NCBI RefSeq assembly: GCF_020103695.1
Contig: NZ_JAHXBF010000015.1
Coordinates: 62,001-126,000, forward strand
Direction: 5' to 3'
Length of the DNA stretch: 64,000 nucleotides
Source: Hyalangium versicolor
GTDB lineage: Bacteria; Myxococcota; Myxococcia; Myxococcales; Myxococcaceae
Made by a program: the position numbers and the translations under genes. The notes under the pieces are model-generated. The model was not told the origin of the DNA, did not search any database, and saw only the letters and a list, made by a program, of their open reading frames with translations. Positions 9,557-16,720 of the stretch are shown one piece after another (the stretch's first letter is position 1; each line of letters begins with the position of its first letter).

Positions 9557-10225
9557 TCAGCGACGCGGCCCGAGGCCCGCCTTCTTGCGCGCCTCGAGCA
9601 GCTTCTGCACGTCCGCCGGAGCCAACGGCTGCACCGTTCCCAGCGAGCGCGCGGCCATGAGGATCTTCGCGTAGTGCTCGACGAGCTCCATCCTCAGCAG
9701 CGCCTGCGTCAGATCCTCTCCCAACGTCAGGGCGCCATTGCCCGCCAGCAGCAGGGCATCGTAGTCGGCCGCCGCGGCCTCCACGCGTTTGACGCCTTCG
9801 GGATCCCGAGGCATCGCACGCGGCAACGTGGGCACGCGATCCCCCAGCGACACCATCATCTCCGGCAGCGCGATGGGTGACAGCTCCTGCCCCACCAGCC
9901 CGAAGGCCGTCGCCACCGGCGGGTGCGCGTGCAGCACCACCATCGCCTCCGGGCGCGCCCGGTACGCGGCCAGGTGCAGCTCCAGCTCGCTGAAGGGCTT
10001 GCGCCGCCCCTCCAGCACCTTGCCCTGAGCATCCACCACCAGCAGCGACGCGTCGTCGATGTCCCGCTTCGACACCGCCGTGCAGGTGATCAGGAACCGC
10101 TCGCCCTTGAGCCGCACCGAGACGTTGCCGTCGTGGTTGGCCACCCAGCCGTTCGCATGCAGGCGGCGGGATGTCTCCACCAGCTCGGCCCGCAGCTTCG
10201 GCAGCGGCACGAAGCCTTCGCTCAC
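9557..10225 (-). CDS. Class II aldolase/adducin-family protein, third zinc ligand changed
   Basis: This 222-residue protein has the class II aldolase fold: GNVSVR, the catalytic Glu region FSELELHLAAYRARP (E80), and zinc pair HAHPP (H99, H101). The third zinc ligand, normally the His of an NHG or HHG motif, is in a G-N-G context (N163), so activity may be altered. Relatives cleave fuculose-, rhamnulose- or ribulose-phosphates and occur in several bacterial microcompartment loci. Its start overlaps the stop of a EutN/CcmL gene by four bases (ATGA), making it the last of three tightly coupled genes. Confidence 0.83.
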   Translation of the reverse strand: MSEGFVPLPKLRAELVETSRRLHANGWVANHDGNVSVRLKGERFLITCTAVSKRDIDDASLLVVDAQGKVLEGRRKPFSELELHLAAYRARPEAMVVLHAHPPVATAFGLVGQELSPIALPEMMVSLGDRVPTLPRAMPRDPEGVKRVEAAAADYDALLLAGNGALTLGEDLTQALLRMELVEHYAKILMAARSLGTVQPLAPADVQKLLEARKKAGLGPRR

Positions 10226-10491
10226 GCGTCCACCTCGTCCACCACTCCAACGATCAGCGAGCGGATGGGCAGCGTCTTGTCCCCGAGGATCTGCCGCACG
10301 CCCCCGCCCTCGCGCATCACCAGCACCACATCCCCCGGCCCCGCCGAGGACGAGTGGTCCACCGCGATGAAGCTCTTGCCCAGGGGCTGCTGCTTCTCAT
10401 CCAGCGGCTGCACCACCAGCAGCTTCCGTCCCTCGAAGGCCGGATGCTTGAGCGTGGAGGTGACGCTGCCGAGCACCTTGCACAGGTTCAT
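10222..10491 (-). CDS. EutN/CcmL-family microcompartment vertex protein (BMC-P), copy 2
   Basis: This 89-residue pentamer-forming protein begins MNLCKVLGSVTST and contains LLVVQPLD, VDHSSSAGPGDVVLV and the closing SLIVGVVDEVD, the full EutN/CcmL pattern. Family members cap the vertices of polyhedral protein shells. It overlaps the second vertex gene upstream and the class II aldolase downstream by four bases each, so all three are translationally coupled. No BMC-H or BMC-T shell gene is in this window, so shell formation cannot be claimed. Confidence 0.92.
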   Translation of the reverse strand: MNLCKVLGSVTSTLKHPAFEGRKLLVVQPLDEKQQPLGKSFIAVDHSSSAGPGDVVLVMREGGGVRQILGDKTLPIRSLIVGVVDEVDA

Positions 10492-10751
10492 ACGTCCACC
10501 GCGTCCACGATGCCGACAATGGCGGCGTCCACCGGCACGAAGGAGGGCTCCAACGCCAGCGCCGCCTCGCGGCTGCCCACCAGGTACACCAGCTCGCCGC
10601 GGCCCGCGGACACCGTGTCCACGGCCACCTCCGGGCTGCCCATGGGCTCGCGCTTGTGGTCCAGAGGCTGGACCACGAGCAGCCGCTTGCCCTCGAGCCC
10701 CTCGTACTTCCGCTCGCAAACCACCGTGCCGAGGACGCGTCCCAGGTACAT
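10488..10751 (-). CDS. EutN/CcmL-family microcompartment vertex protein (BMC-P), copy 1
   Basis: The 87-residue EutN/CcmL protein (MYLGRVLGTVV, LLVVQPLD, VDTVSAGRGELVYLV, VDAAIVGIVDAVDV) is paralogous to the next gene but clearly diverged, so the two may form distinct or mixed pentamers. It is the first of the three-gene block vertex-vertex-aldolase and starts 10 bases downstream of the GltJ-like gene, suggesting that all could be co-transcribed. Confidence 0.92.
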   Translation of the reverse strand: MYLGRVLGTVVCERKYEGLEGKRLLVVQPLDHKREPMGSPEVAVDTVSAGRGELVYLVGSREAALALEPSFVPVDAAIVGIVDAVDV

Positions 10752-10761
10752 GCGCGGCCTG

Positions 10762-12648
10762 TTACATCGACCCAGAGGAGAGGACCAGGGGGATCTCCAC
10801 ATCCATCTCGCCCGAGCCGTCCTCCAGCTTGAAGGTGGGGAAGACCATCCGCTTGGCGCTGTTCTTGATGCAGGTGCCCACCGGGGACCCATCCAGCTCC
10901 TTGCGGTCCAGCTTCGCGCCCTTCACCACGCCCGAAGTCCCCACCGTGGCCACCAACATCACCTTCCCGCCCTTGAACTTCGGGTTCTTGCGCAGCTCCG
11001 TCTCCACGCAGCCCTGGAAGGCGGCGTGGGACTTCTCCACCACCTTCGCCACGTCCTCGGCAGGCAACCCACCCTTGCTCTCCGCGTCCTTGGCCGCAAC
11101 CTCCGCGTCCTGACGCACCTCTGGAGCCACTTCGGCCTTGGCCGCATCCCCGTAGAGCGCCTTGAGCTCCTCGGCGGACTTGCCCGTGTCCGGTCCCGCC
11201 TTCGTCTCGTCCACCGAGCCCGGCTCCGTCTTCGGCGGAGTGCCACCCTGCGGCTTCTTGTCGTTGGAAGCCGGACCTGGGGCCGGTACCGGCGCGGGCG
11301 GAGGGGCCTTCGTCTTCCCCAGCAGCCTGTCCCTCAGCTCGCTCACGCCCTCGCCCGAGAAGAGGAGCGACTTCTGCTCCGGCTTGCCCTGGGCGTTCAC
11401 CACCGTCACCTTCGGAACCAGGTTCAGCCGATCCAGCGCGAACGCCCCGCCCACCAGCAGGACGATGGGCATCAGGATGAAGAGCGCCACCTTCCACACC
11501 GGGTTGCGCTTCGTCACGCCCGACTTCGCCATGAAGTAGCGCGTGTCCTGAACGGGCTTCTTGTCGTCCTTGCCCGGCTTGCCTCGCACCGAGTCCAGCG
11601 GATCCGGCTCGCCGGTGACGCTCGTCGGCGGCTCACCGTCGTCCATCTGCTCGCTCTTGTCGGGCAGATCCAGATCCGAGAACAGATCATCCGCCACCGC
11701 CGCCTTGGCAGAGCCATTGCCGCCGCTCGCGCGGGCCGCGGGCCGCTCCGTGGGCTCGTCCCAGGGAGAGTTCTCCTGCGGCTCCTCGGCGTGCTGCTGC
11801 TGAGGCTGCTCAGGTTCGTCCCAGGCGGGCTGATCCTGCTGCTCCTCCTCGGCGGGCTGATCCTGCTGAGGCTCGTCCCACGCCTGCTGCTCCGGCTGGG
11901 CCTGCTGCGCCGGCTCCGCGGGCGCGTCGAAGTCCCACGTCGGCTGCTGCTGGCGCTGCGCCTGCCGTCCCTGAGGCTGCTCGGCCGCCGGAGGATCCAG
12001 ATCCCACGGCTCCTTCGCCGCCGCCGCCGGGGCCCGTCCCACCGTGGTGGGCACGTTGTCCCAGGAGCGATCCTCTTCCTCCTGCACCGGCTGAGCCCGG
12101 GCCGCGGCTCCCCGCTGACCCCGTGCGGCCACGGTGGCCGGCTCGGGGGCCACTGGCGGCGCGGGAGCAGGCTCGGGGGCCGCGGGCGCGGCGAACACAC
12201 CGGCCAGCTCCGCGAGGTCCGCGCCCCGCTTCCAGTCCGCCATGCCCTGCTGCCAGAAGAAGCTGCGCGGGTTGATGGCGCCACTGTCCGCCAGCGCTCG
12301 CAGGCCGGCCTCGTCCAGCGGGCCCTCCTGCTTGCTCTTCACCATCACGAACCAGGGAGCCGCCGCCGGCCGAGGCGGAGCGGCCCGGGTGGGCTCTTCC
12401 TCCCACGGGTTGCCGCCAGTGGCGGCAGCCGGGGCGCTCGACGCGGCGGACAGCGCGCGCTCCTGCTCTCGGATGCGCTCCACGTCGGCGAGAGACACCA
12501 CGCGGGTGCTCTCCTCCATCTCGGCGGGCGGACCCTGGACCGAGATGACGTTCTGGCAGTTCTTACAACGGATCTTGACGGTCTTCCCGCGGACCTTTTC
12601 GTCCGCGATGGAGTACCGCCTCTGACACTTGTCACAGGAGAAGTTCAA
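10762..12648 (-). CDS. GltJ/AgmX-like protein: zinc ribbon, GYF domain, TM helix, TonB-like tail
   Basis: A TTG start at 12648 gives MNFSCDKCQRRY at the N-terminus, the usual position of the zinc ribbon in this family (C-x2-C...C-x2-C, about residues 4-31); no good ribosome site supports it, and an ATG at 12744 would add 32 residues. A GYF-2 domain (WFVMVKSKQEGPLDEAGL...) follows, then a long Pro/Gln/Glu-rich disordered stretch, one membrane helix (VALFILMPIVLLVGGAFAL), and a C-terminal AgmX/PglI-type TonB-like domain. In Myxococcus, GltJ with this order spans the envelope in gliding machinery and its cytoplasmic end binds MglA. This is probably a paralogue with an unknown partner. Confidence 0.8.
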   Translation of the reverse strand: MNFSCDKCQRRYSIADEKVRGKTVKIRCKNCQNVISVQGPPAEMEESTRVVSLADVERIREQERALSAASSAPAAATGGNPWEEEPTRAAPPRPAAAPWFVMVKSKQEGPLDEAGLRALADSGAINPRSFFWQQGMADWKRGADLAELAGVFAAPAAPEPAPAPPVAPEPATVAARGQRGAAARAQPVQEEEDRSWDNVPTTVGRAPAAAAKEPWDLDPPAAEQPQGRQAQRQQQPTWDFDAPAEPAQQAQPEQQAWDEPQQDQPAEEEQQDQPAWDEPEQPQQQHAEEPQENSPWDEPTERPAARASGGNGSAKAAVADDLFSDLDLPDKSEQMDDGEPPTSVTGEPDPLDSVRGKPGKDDKKPVQDTRYFMAKSGVTKRNPVWKVALFILMPIVLLVGGAFALDRLNLVPKVTVVNAQGKPEQKSLLFSGEGVSELRDRLLGKTKAPPPAPVPAPGPASNDKKPQGGTPPKTEPGSVDETKAGPDTGKSAEELKALYGDAAKAEVAPEVRQDAEVAAKDAESKGGLPAEDVAKVVEKSHAAFQGCVETELRKNPKFKGGKVMLVATVGTSGVVKGAKLDRKELDGSPVGTCIKNSAKRMVFPTFKLEDGSGEMDVEIPLVLSSGSM

Positions 12649-12722
12649 GGGGGGCGACCGGTGCGCTCTTTGTAAACGGGTGGGGGATGCTACTCCAGAG
12701 TCTTCTGGTGCAAAACGTCCCG

Positions 12723-12751
12723 TTGACTCCTTCGCGAGGGCCAACTATGCA
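12723..12751 (+). promoter_or_regulatory. Sigma-70-like promoter for the acidic Zn-ribbon gene
   Basis: TTGACT and TATGCA are separated by exactly 17 bases, ending about 46 bases before the ATG at 12798. It lies in the divergent gap between this gene and the GltJ-like gene. Predicted from sequence only. Confidence 0.5.
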
Positions 12752-12797
12752 CCCGCGCCTTGGGTTTCAGCTTTCCTCGTTTGCAGAAGGTGGCGAG

Positions 12798-13079
12798 ATG
12801 CCGGCGAAGGACCTCGGGACAAAGTACGTCTGCTTCAAGTGCGGAAATAAGTTCTATGACATGAAGAAGCCGGATCCGCTCTGCCCCAAGTGTGGGGCGG
12901 ACCAGCGCGAGAGCCCGGCCCTCAAGCCTGCGAGCGAAGGACGCCGCAGCCGACTGGCCGCCGCTCCGAAGGTCATCGAGCCGGAGCCCGAGGAGCCAGA
13001 GGCTTCCGAGGAGGAGGAGGATCTCGACTCCTTCGACGACGAGCCTAGCGAGGCCAGCGAGGACGAAGAGGAGATCTGA
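12798..13079 (+). CDS. TIGR02300-type zinc-ribbon protein with acidic tail
   Basis: This 93-residue protein starts MPAKDLGTKYVCFKCGNKFYD and has a two-CxxC ribbon (CFKCG and CPKCG), as in the FYDLN/TIGR02300 family. The second half is strongly acidic (Glu/Asp/Ser) and presumably disordered. A good ribosome site (GAAGG, 7 bases before the ATG) fixes the start. Function is unknown; ribbon plus acidic tail could suit a nucleic-acid or RNA-polymerase-associated role, which is speculative. Confidence 0.8.
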   Translation: MPAKDLGTKYVCFKCGNKFYDMKKPDPLCPKCGADQRESPALKPASEGRRSRLAAAPKVIEPEPEEPEASEEEEDLDSFDDEPSEASEDEEEI

Positions 13080-13083
13080 GCGG

Positions 13084-13104
13084 GGGGTGGGTCTCCACCA
13101 CCCC
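13084..13104 (+). terminator. Possible terminator hairpin after the Zn-ribbon gene
   Basis: GGGGTGG and CCACCCC form a 7-bp stem with a 7-base loop five bases after the stop codon. There is no T-run. A second stem (GGGCTCC 13125-13131 with GGAGCCC 13141-13147) follows. Confidence 0.4.
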
Positions 13105-13208
13105 AGCGCGTTCTCACTCGGAAAGGGCTCCCCGAAAGGTGGAGCCCGGTGCTTCCTACTGCGCGCGGGGCCCTTGAAGAGGGCTCCCGCGACGACCCGG
13201 CGTCCTGT

Positions 13209-13361
13209 TCAGTTCTCGGACACCAGCTTCATCTCCACCAGGACACGGCGGATCTGCTCATAGAGCGTGGGTCCCATGGCCTGCATCCCCACCGGTCGGG
13301 GCGCCTTGGCGTCCTCGGTGCGGACCTCAGCTCCATTCTGTGCTCGCTTCTTGGCTTGCAT
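13209..13361 (-). CDS. Small 50-residue protein, unknown
   Basis: A short frame of 50 codons starts with ATG at 13361 and has a good ribosome site (GAGAGG, 8 bases upstream). The protein begins MQAKKRAQNGAEVRTED, has the turn-rich PRPVGMQAMGP, and ends with a helix (LYEQIRRVLVEMKLVSEN). It is hydrophilic with no signal or membrane segment. The frame fills an otherwise empty gap and the region just upstream of the start is AT-rich, as expected of a promoter. No family is recognised; conservation in relatives would decide whether it is real. Confidence 0.5.
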   Translation of the reverse strand: MQAKKRAQNGAEVRTEDAKAPRPVGMQAMGPTLYEQIRRVLVEMKLVSEN

Positions 13362-13535
13362 ATGGGCCACCTCTCCCAGCTCGATTCACGCCACTAAATA
13401 GCAATTTTGCCGCCAAGGCAGAATCCGGGTTTCGATTCTCGACATTCCGCTGGCTTGGGGGAAAGCCCCCTCCTCAAGTGCCCAGGCTTTGGCATGTAGT
13501 CAGGGAATACTGTGCCCGGATCGGACAGTGGGGCG

Positions 13536-14339
13536 TCACTTCTGACCCTCCCCCTCCGAGCGTAGGTCTCCCACCCCCCAATCCTGCTCCAGGCGAACGG
13601 TCTCTCCGGCCTTCACCGTCACCGGCTTGGAGGCCTCGGGCAGGCGCGAGTGCCACAGCACCACCGTGTGGGTCCCCGCCGGGACTTCGAGCCGGAACCG
13701 GCCCTGGCCATCCGTGGTGGTGAAGAAGGGATGATCAAAGGTGCGCACCACGGCGCGCATCCAGGGGTGGACGTCGCACCTCACGTGGACGGTGCCCGGT
13801 GCCGCCGGGAGCGGCTTGCGCAGGGTCATCCCCTCCAGGGGCATGGCCACATTGAAGACGGACTGGGCGCCGGCCACCGCTCGCACATTGTGCATGACGG
13901 GATCCGAGTTGCGCACCTCCAGCGAGGTGCCCGCGCGGGCCGCCACGGCGTAGGGCTCGTAGGCACACTTGCGCTGGTCCAGGACGGCGGGCGGCGGCGG
14001 GGTGAAGCCATCCGCTGGGAGCGAGGCCCCATCCGCCAGCGAGATGACGACCTGCGCCAATGCGCCTCCCTCTCCCACGGTGAGCGAGCGATCGGCCACG
14101 TCCACGCCACAGGTGGGGGCGGCGCTGGGGGTGGTCTCGTAGCGCAGAGGAGGAGGCGGGGTACCAGTCAACCGCACCACTCCCTCGATGATCCCCCGCC
14201 CGACAGGCGCCGCGGTGGGACGCGCGGGCGCCGGGGTGGGAGTGGAGGCAGGTTGCGACGGGTTGGACTCCGAGGAAGGTCGGCAGGCGGGCGCCAGTGC
14301 CAGCAGCACGAGCGCGCCGAGGGTGTGAGCAGGGTGCAC
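13536..14339 (-). CDS. Lipoprotein with cupredoxin-like type 1 copper motif
   Basis: The 267-residue protein has a lipoprotein signal (VLLALAPAC, Cys19) and a Pro/Ala/Thr linker. The core carries His150 in SDPVMHNVRA and C188-D-V-H191-P-W-M194, the C-x2-H-x2-M layout that with an upstream His forms a type 1 (blue) copper site. A carboxypeptidase-regulatory-like beta domain (FTTTDGQGRFRLEVPAGTHTV) follows. It is probably a periplasm-facing electron carrier or copper binder. The start is GTG with only a weak ribosome site. It is divergent from the zinc-ribbon/RNase HI pair. Confidence 0.72.
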   Translation of the reverse strand: MHPAHTLGALVLLALAPACRPSSESNPSQPASTPTPAPARPTAAPVGRGIIEGVVRLTGTPPPPLRYETTPSAAPTCGVDVADRSLTVGEGGALAQVVISLADGASLPADGFTPPPPAVLDQRKCAYEPYAVAARAGTSLEVRNSDPVMHNVRAVAGAQSVFNVAMPLEGMTLRKPLPAAPGTVHVRCDVHPWMRAVVRTFDHPFFTTTDGQGRFRLEVPAGTHTVVLWHSRLPEASKPVTVKAGETVRLEQDWGVGDLRSEGEGQK

Positions 14340-14495
14340 GGAGCCCGTCTAACGGTTCCGAGGATCCGTTTCAAACCCCACCTCTCCGGGGTGAAGGATG
14401 AACACGGAGTCATCTGGGCGTTGGACCCCAATACGTTTTGTTGGTAGATGAGCGCAGGCCACACGCCGGTGTGGTCCTCGTGGGAGGCAGCAACA

Positions 14496-15221
14496 TTGCG
14501 GGAGAAACTGAAGGCTCTGGCCGAGCTGCAGAAGGTGGACATGGAAGCCGCCAGCCTGCGCAAGGCCGCGGACGTCCATCCCCGGCAGATCGCTGAGCTG
14601 GAGCGCGAGCTGGGCACGGCGCGCAGCGCCATGGAAGCCGAGCGCAACCGGCTCGCCGATATCGAGCGCCAGAAGCTCCAGCTCGAGCAGAACATCGCCG
14701 ATGAGAAGGACAAGGTGAAGAAGTGGGAGGCGCGGCTCGCTGAGCAGCGCTCCACTCGCGAGTACTCCGCGCTGGCGCGGGAGATCGACATCGCCAAGAA
14801 GGCGAACCTCACCATGGCGGACGAGCTGGTGGAGCTCACCAAGACGCTCGGCGCCACGCGCGAAACCGTGAAGGGTAAGGAAGCGGAGTTCGCTTCCCGC
14901 CAGCAGCAGCTGGTGACGCGCATGGGCGAGCTTCGCACCAAGCTGGCCGAAGCCGAGAGCCAGGTGAAGGCGCTCGAGGGACAGCGCACCGGGGTGGCCA
15001 CCCACGTGGACGCCAACCTGCTGCGCCGCTACGAGACGATCCGCAAGAAGAAGCTGCCCGCGCTCGTCGGAGTGGTGGCGGGGACCTGCCAGGGCTGCAA
15101 CATGAACGTGCCCCCGCAGCTCTACAACCAGCTGCGCACCTCGCTGGGCACGGACGTGTGCCCCTCGTGCCACCGCATCATCTTCGCGGTGGAAGCGCTC
15201 GCTGAGCCCACCTCGAAGTAG
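14496..15221 (+). CDS. Coiled-coil protein with C4 zinc ribbon
   Basis: The TTG at 14496 is chosen because GGAGG lies 8 bases upstream, whereas the ATG at 14448 has no ribosome site. The 241-residue protein is almost entirely a charged helical coiled coil (about residues 5-175), followed by a C4 zinc ribbon (CQGC...CPSC) with an intervening VPPQLYNQLR segment. This is the widespread zinc-ribbon family formerly DUF164, of unknown function, often next to RNase H-like genes, as here (26-base gap). Confidence 0.82.
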   Translation: MREKLKALAELQKVDMEAASLRKAADVHPRQIAELERELGTARSAMEAERNRLADIERQKLQLEQNIADEKDKVKKWEARLAEQRSTREYSALAREIDIAKKANLTMADELVELTKTLGATRETVKGKEAEFASRQQQLVTRMGELRTKLAEAESQVKALEGQRTGVATHVDANLLRRYETIRKKKLPALVGVVAGTCQGCNMNVPPQLYNQLRTSLGTDVCPSCHRIIFAVEALAEPTSK

Positions 15222-15246
15222 CCGCGCCCGTCACTCTCCGCCCGCC

Positions 15247-15867
15247 ATGCCGAAGCCGACCGAGGCCGACATCCTCCGCCACATCGCGCGCGAGGAGCCG
15301 CTGACGGCGACGGTGCGGGCGTTTCGCGGGCTCACTCGCGAGCGGTTGGGTCAGCTCCTGGAAGAAGCCGCCGAGAAGCTCGCGGCCGGAACGGCGGAGC
15401 CCCGCGCCGAGGCCCCTGCCGCCGCCGCGCCTGCACCCGCTGCCGAGGAGCCTCGCGGTGCCACGCCCCGCCTGAGGGTGTACTCGGATGGAGCCGCTCG
15501 CGGCAATCCGGGCCCCAGTGGCGCAGGTGCGGTGCTCATCGAGCCCGGCGGCCAGGTGGTGGCGAGGGTGGGCAAGTACCTGGGCCATCAGACGAACAAC
15601 TACGCCGAGTACATGGGGCTGCTGCTCGGCCTGAAGCACGCCAAGACCCTGGGCGCCAAGGAGATAGAGCTCTTCGCCGACAGCGAGCTGCTCATCCGCC
15701 AGCTCAGCGGCCGCTACCAGGTGAAGAGCCCCTCCCTGCGTCCCCTTTATGAGGAGGCCGTGAAGCTCCTCAACGACTTCTCCCGCGTGAAGCTCGTCCA
15801 CGTGCCGCGCGCGATGAACGCCGCAGCCGACGAGATGAGCAACCGCGCCATCGACGAGAAGCTGTAG
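15247..15867 (+). CDS. Ribonuclease HI-family protein with N-terminal extension
   Basis: The 206-residue protein has an RNase H fold from about residue 74. Catalytic acids are visible: D81 in YSDGAARGNPG, E121 in NNYAEY, D145 in LFADSEL and D195 in NAAADE. It should cleave the RNA strand of RNA-DNA hybrids. The N-terminal 70 residues form a small helical region and an Ala/Pro/Glu-rich linker, not the usual HBD. It follows the zinc-ribbon gene closely in one likely operon. Confidence 0.88.
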   Translation: MPKPTEADILRHIAREEPLTATVRAFRGLTRERLGQLLEEAAEKLAAGTAEPRAEAPAAAAPAPAAEEPRGATPRLRVYSDGAARGNPGPSGAGAVLIEPGGQVVARVGKYLGHQTNNYAEYMGLLLGLKHAKTLGAKEIELFADSELLIRQLSGRYQVKSPSLRPLYEEAVKLLNDFSRVKLVHVPRAMNAAADEMSNRAIDEKL

Positions 15868-15885
15868 CTGGCGCGGCGCCCTCGT

Positions 15886-16620
15886 TCAGCGTGAGAGCCG
15901 AGCTGCGATGCCGTCGAGCACGCAGTCCAGGCCCTGATCGAACATGGCTTCCGGCTTCGGGTGGATTGCGTCTCGAACCACCCGGGCGATCATCGGAAAG
16001 CGACCGGTGGCGATGACCCGCTGGAGGTAGGGCCAGAAGGACTCCTGCCACTGCGCCTCGTCCATGCCACTCTCCCGCTCGACGCGCAGATCGCGAGCCT
16101 CGCTCTGGATGGCGCCGATCGCGTAGACACTCACGGTTCGGACGGCATGAAGAATGGTGTCGATGTCCTTGAAACCCGGGGCATCACTCAAGGCGGCCAG
16201 TGAAGCCTCGAGAAACGCCAGGGTATGGGGCCCCATGTTGGGACGGCCGACCGCCACCAGCTCGATGAACCACTTGTGCGCCCCGGCGGCCCCCCGGATG
16301 CGGTGAGCCGTTGACCGAAGGGCTTCGCGCCACTCGCCGCGAATCGGCCCCGCGGACACCATCTCCCCGTACACCGCGTCCACCATCAGATCGAGCAGCT
16401 CTTCCTTCGTCGCCACGTAGCCGTAGAGCCGCATCGGCCCGGCATCGAGCGCAGCCGCGACCTTGCGCAGGGACACCGACACGAGCCCTTCCGCGTCGGC
16501 GATCGCCATGGCGGCGCGAACGATCCCGTCCCGGCTCAGCGGACCGGGAGCGGTACGGCCAGGGGGCTCCGGACGCTCCCACACAAGCCCGGCACCCGCC
16601 TCCAGGGGTTTCTCTTTCAT
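15886..16620 (-). CDS. TetR-family transcriptional repressor
   Basis: This 244-residue regulator has a helix-turn-helix at about residues 28-72 (IVRAAMAIADAEG...SLRKVAAALDAGPMRLYGYVATKEELLDLM) and a TetR_C-type ligand domain. It is divergent from a flavin monooxygenase, and the gap holds two palindromes that are likely its operators. It probably represses itself and the monooxygenase until a small aromatic-type ligand binds. The ATG at 16620 has a GGAGG 14 bases upstream, a little far. Confidence 0.88.
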   Translation of the reverse strand: MKEKPLEAGAGLVWERPEPPGRTAPGPLSRDGIVRAAMAIADAEGLVSVSLRKVAAALDAGPMRLYGYVATKEELLDLMVDAVYGEMVSAGPIRGEWREALRSTAHRIRGAAGAHKWFIELVAVGRPNMGPHTLAFLEASLAALSDAPGFKDIDTILHAVRTVSVYAIGAIQSEARDLRVERESGMDEAQWQESFWPYLQRVIATGRFPMIARVVRDAIHPKPEAMFDQGLDCVLDGIAARLSR

Positions 16621-16651
16621 CGCGGCCCGTCTTGCCTCCAGGGGAACACGG

Positions 16652-16678
16652 TTGACAACCACCCTTCTCCGATACACT
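16652..16678 (+). promoter_or_regulatory. Possible promoter of the flavin monooxygenase
   Basis: TTGACA at 16652-16657 is followed after 15 bases by TACACT (16673-16678), which overlaps the first operator palindrome, so repressor binding would block it. The spacing is short of the ideal 17. Confidence 0.4.
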
Positions 16679-16700
16679 GTATCGAATGATACACCGTATC
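16671..16700. promoter_or_regulatory. Twin palindromic operator for the TetR regulator
   Basis: GATACACTGTATC (16671-16683) and GATACACCGTATC (16688-16700) are near-identical palindromes 17 bases apart, on the same face of the helix within error, between the tetR and monooxygenase starts. The first has perfect 6-base arms around one central base, the second 5-base arms. Confidence 0.75.
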
Positions 16701-16720
16701 TGAAAGGACGGGTTCTCGAC

